This document shows positions 1 to 5,984 of a DNA stretch of 12,801 bases, in pieces. The notes beneath the pieces are model-generated. The model was not told where the DNA came from and made no database searches. It worked only from the letters and a program-made list of their open reading frames with translations. Numbering within the stretch: the stretch's first letter is position 1; each line of letters starts with the position of its first letter. Position numbers and translations under genes: made by a program. Source of the stretch: Spirochaetota bacterium (GTDB lineage Bacteria > Spirochaetota > B62-G9); contig JALXDB010000403.1 of assembly GCA_026990615.1 (NCBI GenBank), forward strand, positions 1-12,801, written 5' to 3'.

Positions 1-2
1 GG

Positions 3-755
3 TTTATATTCCTTTCAACTTATGGATCAGATGTAAAAAATTTACTTATGAAAGAGGCTATCGGTGGTATATCAATCCCCTTTTATGGAGAATCAATAAC
101 AATAAAAAATAGAAATGGAAAACCTGTGGCTACCGTCTGGATTGATAAACTTCACCGGGGGGCAATAGAGGTTTTTTCCTACAGAAAGAGAAGAGAGTGG
201 AATCAGAAAGATTTTGTATACTACACTTTCTTCCTTCTGTCCGGTTTGATTTTGCTGGGTGGAGTTGTAGGTGGAATTGGTGAGTATGTCCAGAGAATGG
301 TTTACCATGAGGTTCAGAAGTTTACATTTTTGTTTAATGCAATTGCGCGTAATTTTTTCAAATCAATTGTGGTATTCTTATTCCTATTTATTATTACAGC
401 AGCAGTGGCTGCCAATATTTACTTCTATATATTCATAGTAAGCAGTGAAGTATCTGTTTTTGTAGCGGCTCTGAATATATGGATGCTGATATTTTTTCTA
501 TTTATCCTTCAGTGGGTTTATCCATTAATGGTGATTAACAGTGATGAATCAATATGGCGAACGATGAAAAAGTCTCTTTTCTTCTCTTTTGATAATTTTG
601 AGTTTTCGTTAAAGGTTTTGATCAATTTTATTGTCATGTTTATCGTTTCTGTATTTACAGCCGGTCTGGTTCCAGGTGTATCGGGTATTCTGTCGTTTTT
701 AAGCAATTCTCTAAAAGAGATCTCTGTAAAGTACAGGATTCATGATACCACTTGA
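3..755 (+). CDS. Polytopic membrane protein of unknown function, 5' end outside the window
   Basis: The reading frame stays open from base 3 to the stop at 753-755. The first in-frame ATG (48) has no Shine-Dalgarno sequence, and the codons before it (FIFLSTYGSDVKNLL) read like ordinary coding sequence, so the true start probably lies upstream and the gene is partial here. Counting from that ATG, residues 1-57 are soluble, with a charged patch (YRKRREWNQ). At least four strongly hydrophobic segments follow, near residues 58-80, 103-132, 136-163 and 187-220, with a polar loop containing NSDESIWRTMKKS between the third and fourth. I recognise no family motif. The protein is most likely an inner-membrane protein; transporter, assembly factor or DUF-type families are all possible. 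It is separated from aroF by a promoter and attenuator region, so it is probably not part of that unit. Confidence 0.65.
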   Translation, partial: FIFLSTYGSDVKNLLMKEAIGGISIPFYGESITIKNRNGKPVATVWIDKLHRGAIEVFSYRKRREWNQKDFVYYTFFLLSGLILLGGVVGGIGEYVQRMVYHEVQKFTFLFNAIARNFFKSIVVFLFLFIITAAVAANIYFYIFIVSSEVSVFVAALNIWMLIFFLFILQWVYPLMVINSDESIWRTMKKSLFFSFDNFEFSLKVLINFIVMFIVSVFTAGLVPGVSGILSFLSNSLKEISVKYRIHDTT

Positions 756-780
756 TTTTTATCACATTTTATGTTTTATT
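752..780 (+). promoter_or_regulatory. Candidate sigma-70-type promoter for the aroF leader transcript
   Basis: TTGATT at 752-757 resembles a -35 box. A 17-base spacer leads to TTTATT at 775-780 as a weak -10. This would start transcription a few tens of bases before the leader peptide. The region is so AT-rich that chance matches are likely, and the -35 overlaps the stop codon of the preceding gene. A promoter is needed somewhere between 700 and 810, but this exact placement is tentative. Confidence 0.25.
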
Positions 781-820
781 TATTTTAAAGAAAAAGTATT
801 TGAATAAAAGGGGATTATTA

Positions 821-898
821 ATGATTAAATCCTGCGGGCAGATAGCTGGTTTAACGGGTTATGGTTACAGCTACTATTATTTTAAGTTTATCATTTAG
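821..898 (+). CDS. Tyr/Phe-rich leader peptide of the aroF-tyrA attenuator (25 codons)
   Basis: A short reading frame starts at ATG 821 with a good Shine-Dalgarno sequence (AAGGGG at 808-813, 7-base spacer) and ends at TAG 896-898. Residues 13-23 read GYGYSYYYFKF: Tyr at positions 14, 16, 18, 19 and 20, Phe at 21 and 23. Tyr therefore makes up 5 of 25 residues, 3 of them consecutive. The frame lies just upstream of an intrinsic terminator and of DAHP synthase plus prephenate dehydrogenase, the enzymes that begin the aromatic pathway and commit it to tyrosine. This is the arrangement of leader peptides in the pheA, trp and his attenuators. The inferred role is regulatory: ribosomes stall at the Tyr codons when charged tRNA-Tyr is scarce. 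The peptide itself probably has no other function. Confidence 0.85.
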   Translation: MIKSCGQIAGLTGYGYSYYYFKFII

Positions 899-907
899 CC
901 TGCAGGG
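830..907 (+). promoter_or_regulatory. Protector hairpin (segments 1:2) of the attenuator
   Basis: UCCUGCGGGC (830-839, leader codons 4-7) can pair with GCCUGCAGGG (898-907) over 10 positions, two of them G-U. This would sequester segment 2 when the leader is not being translated, leaving the terminator free to form. The pairing was found by eye; energies were not computed. Confidence 0.5.
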
Positions 908-940
908 GACTGTCATACGCAAATTATAGGACTGCAGGCT
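897..940 (+). promoter_or_regulatory. Antiterminator hairpin (segments 2:3) of the attenuator
   Basis: AGCCUGCAG (897-905) is perfectly complementary to CUGCAGGCU (932-940), a 9-bp stem. Segment 2 overlaps the last bases of the leader stop codon, and segment 3 is most of the 5' arm of the terminator, so the two structures exclude each other. A ribosome stalled on the Tyr codons (860-880) would leave segment 2 free and favour this stem. A ribosome at the stop codon would cover segment 2. Confidence 0.75.
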
Positions 941-958
941 TCCTGCAGTCCTTTTTTT
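928..958 (+). terminator. Intrinsic terminator (attenuator, segments 3:4) upstream of aroF
   Basis: GGACTGCAGG (929-938) and CCTGCAGTCC (942-951) form a perfect 10-bp GC-rich stem. It can be extended by one A-T pair, has a 3-base loop, and is followed by seven T residues (952-958). It sits only 18 bases before the aroF start codon, with no gene ending at it except the leader peptide, so it acts as an attenuator rather than an end-of-operon terminator. Confidence 0.9.
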
Positions 959-976
959 ATTTCAGGAGGTATAAAG

Positions 977-1993
977 ATGGTTATAGTTATGAAACCTCAT
1001 GTTGATGAGGAGAAGATTCAAAATGTTATCAGGCATCTGAAGGAGATGGGATTTGATATTCACCGCTCTGATGGGGTCACACACACTATTCTCGGGGCAA
1101 TTGGTGATAAAGCCGGGGTGGACATCAGGCAACTCGAGGTTCTGGATGGTGTTCATGAGGTTGTGAGAATATCAACTCCATACAAGCTGGCTTCAAGGCT
1201 ATTCAAACCTGAAAACACAAAGATAAGGGTGGGTGATGTGGTAATAGGCGGCGATGAGGTGATTATAGCAGCAGGGCCGTGTGCGGTTGAATCCCGCGAA
1301 CAGGTTATGACCATAGCTGAAGCTGTTAAGAAAAGCGGTGCGAAGATACTCCGCGGGGGAGCATTCAAACCAAGAACCTCACCTTACAGTTTTCAGGGGC
1401 TGGGCGAAGTCGGGCTGAAATATTTAAGGGAGGCAGCTGACAGGTATGGACTTGTTGTAATAACCGAGGTTATTGAACCTGGACAGGTCCCTCTTGTGGG
1501 AGAATATACGGATATTTTTCAGGTCGGAGCCAGAAATATGCAGAATTTTACACTGTTGAGAGAACTTGGGAAGGTGAATAAACCTGTAATGCTTAAGAGG
1601 GGGATGTCTGCAACAATAGAGGAATGGCTAATGGCATCCGAATATATACTTTCCGGTGGAAACAGAAATGTTATCCTGTGTGAAAGGGGAATAAGAACTT
1701 TTGAAAATTATACCAGGAACACTCTGGATATTAGTGCTGTTCCGGTTATAAAAAAGCTCAGCCATCTTCCGATTTTTACGGATCCATCGCATGGAACAGG
1801 TATAAGGGACAAGGTGATACCAATGGCTCGGGCTAGCGTGGCTGCAGGGGCGGATGGAATAATTGTTGAGGTCCATCATGATCCTGAACATGCGAAATCT
1901 GATGGAGCCCAATCGCTTTATCCCCATCAATTTGAGAAAATGATGAGTGAACTCAGGATAATTGCTAAAGCTGTAGGAAGGTATATAGATTGA
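977..1993 (+). CDS. aroF: 3-deoxy-7-phosphoheptulonate (DAHP) synthase, type I-beta with N-terminal regulatory domain
   Basis: This cytoplasmic enzyme condenses phosphoenolpyruvate with erythrose 4-phosphate, the first step of the shikimate pathway. Residues 1-70 form a ferredoxin-like domain of the type found in Thermotoga maritima DAHP synthase, where it mediates feedback inhibition by tyrosine and phenylalanine. The barrel follows, with AGPCAVES (99-106, Cys102 a likely metal ligand), [11 protein letters not shown] (126-136), QVGARNMQN (182-190), KRG (207-209), DPSHGTG (269-275, His272) and [13 protein letters not shown] (298-310, Glu298 and Asp309 near the metal site). The length of 338 residues fits the family. 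AGGAGGT at 964-970 is a strong ribosome binding site for ATG 977; a second in-frame ATG at 989 is less well placed. An attenuator with a Tyr-rich leader precedes the gene and tyrA follows, suggesting a tyrosine-controlled operon. Confidence 0.95.
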   Translation: MVIVMKPHVDEEKIQNVIRHLKEMGFDIHRSDGVTHTILGAIGDKAGVDIRQLEVLDGVHEVVRISTPYKLASRLFKPENTKIRVGDVVIGGDEVIIAAGPCAVESREQVMTIAEAVKKSGAKILRGGAFKPRTSPYSFQGLGEVGLKYLREAADRYGLVVITEVIEPGQVPLVGEYTDIFQVGARNMQNFTLLRELGKVNKPVMLKRGMSATIEEWLMASEYILSGGNRNVILCERGIRTFENYTRNTLDISAVPVIKKLSHLPIFTDPSHGTGIRDKVIPMARASVAAGADGIIVEVHHDPEHAKSDGAQSLYPHQFEKMMSELRIIAKAVGRYID

Positions 1994-2096
1994 TTCAGTG
2001 CATATAGAACCTATGTTTTAGATTATATATTGATGGATTGTGAAGAGAATATTAAAGTATAATGAAATCCAATTTACAGATCGGGCAAAGGCGAAG

Positions 2097-3197
2097 ATGA
2101 AGGTAAATTTAAAGGATAGACCGATAACTATAATAGGGCTCGGCCTTATCGGAGGTTCTCTTGCAAATGCCTTTAAAAGAGAGGGCTTTAAGATTATTGG
2201 GGTTAGCAGCGTAAAAACTCTTAAAAAGGCTGGGGAATTAAATATCATAGATCAGGCCTTTCAGTATGATGAACTTGGGAAGGCAGTTGAAAATTCGGCG
2301 TTTGTATTTATATGTACCCCCCTCAATGATATTGCCAGAATACTCCCCGATGTTATGGCATCTGCCGGCAGAAAAACTATTGTAACCGATGTTGGAAGTA
2401 CAAAAAAGTTTATATGTCAGAAAGCAGCTGAAAGTGCATCTAAAGGAGCCCACTTTATAGGTGGCCATCCAATGGCAGGCAGTGAAAAGAGGGGGCTGGA
2501 GCATTCGAATCCATACCTGTTCTACGATGCTGTCTGGGTTTTAACTCCAACAGAGGATGTTTCTAGAAGGGATGTCAAAAGGCTATCGGAGTTGATAGGA
2601 TTGCTCGGGGCAAAGGTTATGGTTATCAATCCGGAGTTGCACGACAGAATAGCCGCAAATGTGAGCCATCTCCCCCAGTTGCTTGCCGTTCTTCTAACGG
2701 GGCAGCTTGCAGACAAAAATGACGACCTTTACAGAAATCTTGCAGCCGGCGGGTTCAGGGATATGACAAGAATAGCATCGTCTGATTTTAAGATATGGCG
2801 TGATATAATACAGACAAACAGAGAGGAGATTCTTTCAGCATTGACAGAATTTAAAGGCAGATTGAATGCCCTTATAGAGAATATCGATAACCTGGATTTT
2901 ATAGAGAGATCTTTTGAAATAGCCTCAGAGGAGAGGAAGGTAATTCCCAGGTACAGCAAGGGATTTTTAACCCCCCTAATAGATGTCAGAGTATCCGTAA
3001 AGGACAGGCCCGGGGAGCTTGCAAAGATTACAAATATCATCTACTATCAGGGTGTGAATATTAAGGATATCGAGATAGTGAATATAAGAGAGGGCGAGGG
3101 CGGAATACTGCGGCTGGGTTTTTCGGAAAAAAGGGATGCAAACATTGCCGCGCAGGCATTGAAGAAATTCGGCTACAATTTGATAATTTCGGGTTAA
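2097..3197 (+). CDS. tyrA: Prephenate dehydrogenase with C-terminal ACT domain
   Basis: This enzyme oxidatively decarboxylates prephenate to 4-hydroxyphenylpyruvate, the committed step to tyrosine, using NAD(P)+. Numbering from ATG 2097, it has a Rossmann motif GLGLIGGS (14-21), TDVGSTK (97-103), HPMAGSEKRG (124-133), SHLPQ (190-194, His191 a likely catalytic residue) and GGFRDMTRIA (218-227), all typical of TyrA. An ACT domain (about 295-366, with DRPGELAKITNI) probably binds tyrosine. The frame is open further upstream to a GTG at 2040, which would add 19 residues. I prefer ATG 2097 because the Rossmann fold then begins close to the N-terminus, as usual in the family, and AAGG sits 5 bases before it. 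The 5' boundary remains uncertain. No terminator is visible between aroF and this gene, so the two are probably co-transcribed. Confidence 0.93.
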   Translation: MKVNLKDRPITIIGLGLIGGSLANAFKREGFKIIGVSSVKTLKKAGELNIIDQAFQYDELGKAVENSAFVFICTPLNDIARILPDVMASAGRKTIVTDVGSTKKFICQKAAESASKGAHFIGGHPMAGSEKRGLEHSNPYLFYDAVWVLTPTEDVSRRDVKRLSELIGLLGAKVMVINPELHDRIAANVSHLPQLLAVLLTGQLADKNDDLYRNLAAGGFRDMTRIASSDFKIWRDIIQTNREEILSALTEFKGRLNALIENIDNLDFIERSFEIASEERKVIPRYSKGFLTPLIDVRVSVKDRPGELAKITNIIYYQGVNIKDIEIVNIREGEGGILRLGFSEKRDANIAAQALKKFGYNLIISG

Positions 3198-3219
3198 TTC
3201 CCGTACAGGAGAAATATAT

Positions 3220-3864
3220 TTGAGATACAGATCAATATTTTTAATGCTTTTATTTGTAATCGTTGTTGCCGGTTTGATAATATTAACATCCTGTGCTACC
3301 ACTACCAGAAATATAGAGAAAAGATGGCTGCGTGAAGAAACTGAAAGGATCAGGATTGCGCAGAGGGCAGAGGAATTAATTGGTGTTGGCAATTTGAAGG
3401 CCATTGATCCGGTGTACAGGAATGATTGTACCGGTTTTGTTTTAGGACTATACAGGGAACTTGGCTACAGGTTTGACTTTGAAAGCCCCGGCCGGGGTTA
3501 TACACTTTCTCAAATACTCTATATAAACCTTAGGCGGAGAGGGTTGATATACTATCATGGAGACCCTGATAAAGCTGATGTGGTATTTTTCAGGGGAACT
3601 GTGAACTACAGCGGTAACAGGATAAGCCATGTTGGTATCGTATACGACGTGCTGAGCGATCATACTGTTGTAATAATTCACTATGGTTCAAAGGGAGTTT
3701 CGAAATTGAGAATGAACCTGACAAGACCCCATACGTATAAACTGCCGAATGGAAGAATTATAAATGATTTTATAGTAAAGAGGGGCAGTATACCGGGAAA
3801 CAGACTTCTTGCTGCGGAGCATTTTTCAGGCTACGGCAATCTTTATAGATTTTCTCAAAGATAA
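3220..3864 (+). CDS. NlpC/P60- or CHAP-like cysteine hydrolase, predicted lipoprotein
   Basis: The start is TTG 3220, chosen because AGGAG (3207-3211) lies 8 bases upstream and because it supplies the basic n-region MRYRS of a signal peptide; the next ATG would lose it. A hydrophobic stretch (6-21) ends in the lipobox LTSC (22-25), so Cys25 is probably lipidated and the protein anchored to a membrane facing outward. The body carries NDCTGFVLGLYRELG (68-82), like the catalytic-Cys helix of NlpC/P60 and CHAP enzymes (Cys70), then SHVGIVYD (136-143, His137) and IHYGSKG (153-159, His154), giving a plausible Cys-His-His triad. The likely role is cutting peptidoglycan peptide bonds, but the substrate is inferred. 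The gene begins 22 bases after tyrA and may be read from the same transcript, though it has no evident metabolic link to it. Confidence 0.75.
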   Translation: MRYRSIFLMLLFVIVVAGLIILTSCATTTRNIEKRWLREETERIRIAQRAEELIGVGNLKAIDPVYRNDCTGFVLGLYRELGYRFDFESPGRGYTLSQILYINLRRRGLIYYHGDPDKADVVFFRGTVNYSGNRISHVGIVYDVLSDHTVVIIHYGSKGVSKLRMNLTRPHTYKLPNGRIINDFIVKRGSIPGNRLLAAEHFSGYGNLYRFSQR

Positions 3865-3942
3865 TTCCTCCTATCGTCCTTTATTTTTAACTGCAATAGG
3901 TATATAATTGAATAGACAAAAAACTGTTTAAAGAACGGGCTG

Positions 3943-4917
3943 ATGCAGGATTTGAAAATAAAAGATGCGTACAGACTGCTTGGTGTTACAGAGAAATCTA
4001 CAATTATTGAAATAACAAAGGCATACAGAAATCTTGCCAAAAAGTATCATCCGGATTCACGCCCCGATGACCCCGATTACGCACATCGAATGATGGTGAG
4101 AATAAACGAGGCTTATACTGTAATTAAAAATTATATAGAGCTAAGATCTAACAGAAGTTTCAGGGTTAAAGAAGCAGAAACCGGTAGTTTTAGTAGAGGA
4201 GCTGATAACAGATACGAAGATGAGATATACGGTACCGATAGTTTTTCAAGAAATCCCATGTGGGAATGGATCAACAGGTTTGAAAAGGAGAGAAAGAGGA
4301 GGGAGGAGCTCAGAAAAAGGGAGTACGAGAGGCGTAAGAAGGAGGAAAGGGCTTTCAGGGAGTTTTTTGAACGGCTTGCAATTGAGAAAAAACTCGAACG
4401 CAAGGACAGGGGGAAGTTTGATATACTTCTCAAACATACCTTTAATATTCTTCATGAATTCTTTAAAAACAATTTTCATAATGTCAGGTACCGTGGAAGG
4501 CCCTATGTAAAAGTTCTCTTTGATGATTTTATGGAAAAGTACGATCTTCTTTTAGAGAAGAGCGAAAAGCTATCCCACACATGTGAGTCGCAGCTCTACA
4601 GAATAAGATCGAGGTATATATTTGATTTTCTGAGGTCTTTTATATTTGATGCTGTTAGGATCATTTCCTATCCAGCAGGTGTGTCGGCCTCTTCCCTCAG
4701 GATGTTTGAAGATGCAGTTTATGTATCTGAGAGGTTTATGTACAGCTTTTTTTCGCAGAAAGAGCCCGTTGAAAGAAGCGTGGCCAAAGATCTATTTAAG
4801 AGGGCGTTAAAAGGCTACGAGGTCTTTTTAAAAAGTTTTCCTGACAGCCCGCTTCTCGTTTATGCAGAGGGAAAGATAGATGTTCTTGAAAAGTTCTACA
4901 TGGCATTCTTAAGGTGA
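3943..4917 (+). CDS. J-domain protein (class III DnaJ-like) of unknown specific role
   Basis: Residues 5-66 are a J domain: DAYRLLGV, KAYRNLAKKYHPD with the invariant HPD at 36-38, and INEAY on the last helix. Such domains stimulate the ATPase of Hsp70/DnaK. The Gly/Phe region, zinc-binding repeats and substrate-binding C-terminal domain of true DnaJ are absent. A strongly charged, probably coiled-coil segment follows (about 112-157, rich in E, K and R), then a helical region (158-324) of no recognised family whose last part (282-320, with FKRALKGYEVFLKSFPDSPLL) resembles a TPR-like helical pair. No signal peptide is seen, so it is probably cytoplasmic. The ATG at 3943 has no strong ribosome binding site. 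The stop codon lies inside the 3' end of the convergent HAD gene (9-base overlap). Confidence 0.85.
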   Translation: MQDLKIKDAYRLLGVTEKSTIIEITKAYRNLAKKYHPDSRPDDPDYAHRMMVRINEAYTVIKNYIELRSNRSFRVKEAETGSFSRGADNRYEDEIYGTDSFSRNPMWEWINRFEKERKRREELRKREYERRKKEERAFREFFERLAIEKKLERKDRGKFDILLKHTFNILHEFFKNNFHNVRYRGRPYVKVLFDDFMEKYDLLLEKSEKLSHTCESQLYRIRSRYIFDFLRSFIFDAVRIISYPAGVSASSLRMFEDAVYVSERFMYSFFSQKEPVERSVAKDLFKRALKGYEVFLKSFPDSPLLVYAEGKIDVLEKFYMAFLR

Positions 4918-5745
4918 TTGATCTTCGTTCAGAATAAACTTGTCGATAATTTCCGCCACTCCATCTTCGTTGTTGCTATTTTCCGTTACATAATCGGCTT
5001 CCCTGAATATATTGTCGAGGCTGTTTTTCATAGCAACCCCCATCCCCGCCCAGTTTATCATGTCGATGTCGTTGTTGTTATCTCCCGCAGCGATAACCTC
5101 TTCCTGTTTTATGCTGTACATTTTGCAAATAAATTTCAGAGCATTCGATTTAGAACAATCTCTGGGTAGTATTTCAAATATCCAGAATCCCCAGAGGAAA
5201 AAGAAGGTGTCAACAGTTTTTATGTTGCTGTTAAACTTTTTCTTTAGTTCGGAGTGAAGAAATGATATGTCTGGCTTTTCAGCGATCACGCTGATCCTCA
5301 AGACGTTTTTCCAGTTTACAGCTGAAATATCATCTACTTTTATAAGTTCTTTTTCGTATCCTTTAGAAAAATCGTAGAAATCATTTTTAAAATTACCGAG
5401 AGTTTCGTAATATTTAAGATTGTCATCGGGATATATTATCGGAGCAAAATCAAGATCTTTCAGGAATAGAATTATCTCTTTAACAAGTTTGTCGTCTATG
5501 GTTACTCTTTTAAGTATGTGCTGATTGTCCTGTATCAAGGCTCCGTTGAATGTGACAACAGGGTCTCCCAGGTCCAATTCATCTATATACCTCTTTGTAG
5601 ATCTCCAGCTTCGGCCGGTTGTGAGTATGACTCTTACTCCAGCTTCTTTAGCCTGTCTTATTTTATCCCTATTTTTCTTGCTTATCTCACCCCGATCGTT
5701 AAGAAGCGTTCCATCCAGATCCAGTGCCAAAAGTTTGTATTTCAT
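4909..5745 (-). CDS. Cof-type HAD-IIB family phosphatase
   Basis: This is a haloacid dehalogenase-superfamily hydrolase, probably a cytoplasmic sugar-phosphate or related phosphatase. Motif I is DLDGTLL (9-15, nucleophile Asp9 and acid/base Asp11), motif II TTGRS (42-46), motif III Lys199 in CSKSNAL, and motif IV GDNNNDIDMI (221-230) with GMGVAMKNS (234-242) after it, as in the Cof/YidA group. The 278-residue length fits, and the long insert between motifs II and III (about 65-190) is the C2-type cap that sets substrate choice; the substrate cannot be read from sequence. On the minus strand, GAGG (at 5757-5754) precedes the ATG at 5745 by 8 bases. It is the only minus-strand gene of any confidence here, converging on the J-domain gene with no room for a terminator between them. 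Confidence 0.9.
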   Translation of the reverse strand: MKYKLLALDLDGTLLNDRGEISKKNRDKIRQAKEAGVRVILTTGRSWRSTKRYIDELDLGDPVVTFNGALIQDNQHILKRVTIDDKLVKEIILFLKDLDFAPIIYPDDNLKYYETLGNFKNDFYDFSKGYEKELIKVDDISAVNWKNVLRISVIAEKPDISFLHSELKKKFNSNIKTVDTFFFLWGFWIFEILPRDCSKSNALKFICKMYSIKQEEVIAAGDNNNDIDMINWAGMGVAMKNSLDNIFREADYVTENSNNEDGVAEIIDKFILNEDQSP

Positions 5746-5757
5746 GAGGTATACCTC
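5746..5757. repeat. 12-base perfect palindrome at the HAD ribosome binding site
   Basis: GAGGTATACCTC is its own reverse complement and immediately abuts the HAD start codon. On the minus-strand transcript the 5' half is the Shine-Dalgarno sequence. It could be an operator or a small RBS-masking hairpin (4-bp stem, UAUA loop), but chance is also possible. Confidence 0.35.
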
Positions 5758-5984
5758 TAATTGTTGTTTGCGGATTTAACAATTTTATTTTAAATAATTT
5801 AAGATTAAATATTGGAAAATTATAATGTTTTAGATGAAAATTTATTAATAACTTTAAAAAAATCTATTTATATAAAGTACAGATATTTTCTTTTTTATTG
5901 TTGGATGAATATTAACAACATTATTGATATTGAATTAATGTGTCGATACTGAAATTGAATACATTTAATAATAACTGGGATTAA
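5758..5984. other. AT-rich divergent intergenic region with presumed promoters in both directions
   Basis: About 227 bases with no open frame of note, lying between the divergent HAD (-) and TPR (+) genes, so both must start transcription from it. Inverted repeats visible by eye are AATTGTT (5759-5765) with AACAATT (5778-5784), and TTGTT (5898-5902) with AACAA (5914-5918). The two have similar half-sites and spacers of 12 and 11 bases. Many weak -10-like sequences occur (for example TATAAA near 5870 and several near 5960) and no single promoter stands out. Confidence 0.5.

Noticed and set aside
758..960. T-box or aromatic-amino-acid riboswitch instead of a leader-peptide attenuator
   Set aside because: No T-box AGGGTGGNACCGCG-type motif or specifier stem is visible. 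A translated Tyr-rich frame with a stop overlapping the antiterminator arm explains the arrangement better.
1628..1930. A 100-codon minus-strand open frame within aroF
   Set aside because: Antisense to conserved DAHP synthase sequence, no ribosome binding site noted, and the translation looks like a shadow of the barrel coding sequence.
2729..3040. A 103-codon minus-strand open frame within tyrA, and a longer one at 2976-3404
   Set aside because: Both are antisense to TyrA and lipoprotein coding sequence with intact motifs; the translations show no recognisable domain.
4220..4510. A 96-codon + strand open frame inside the J-domain gene
   Set aside because: It lies wholly within a well-supported gene in another frame, in a purine-rich Lys/Arg/Glu-coding stretch that lacks stops in other frames; its translation has no domain-like character.
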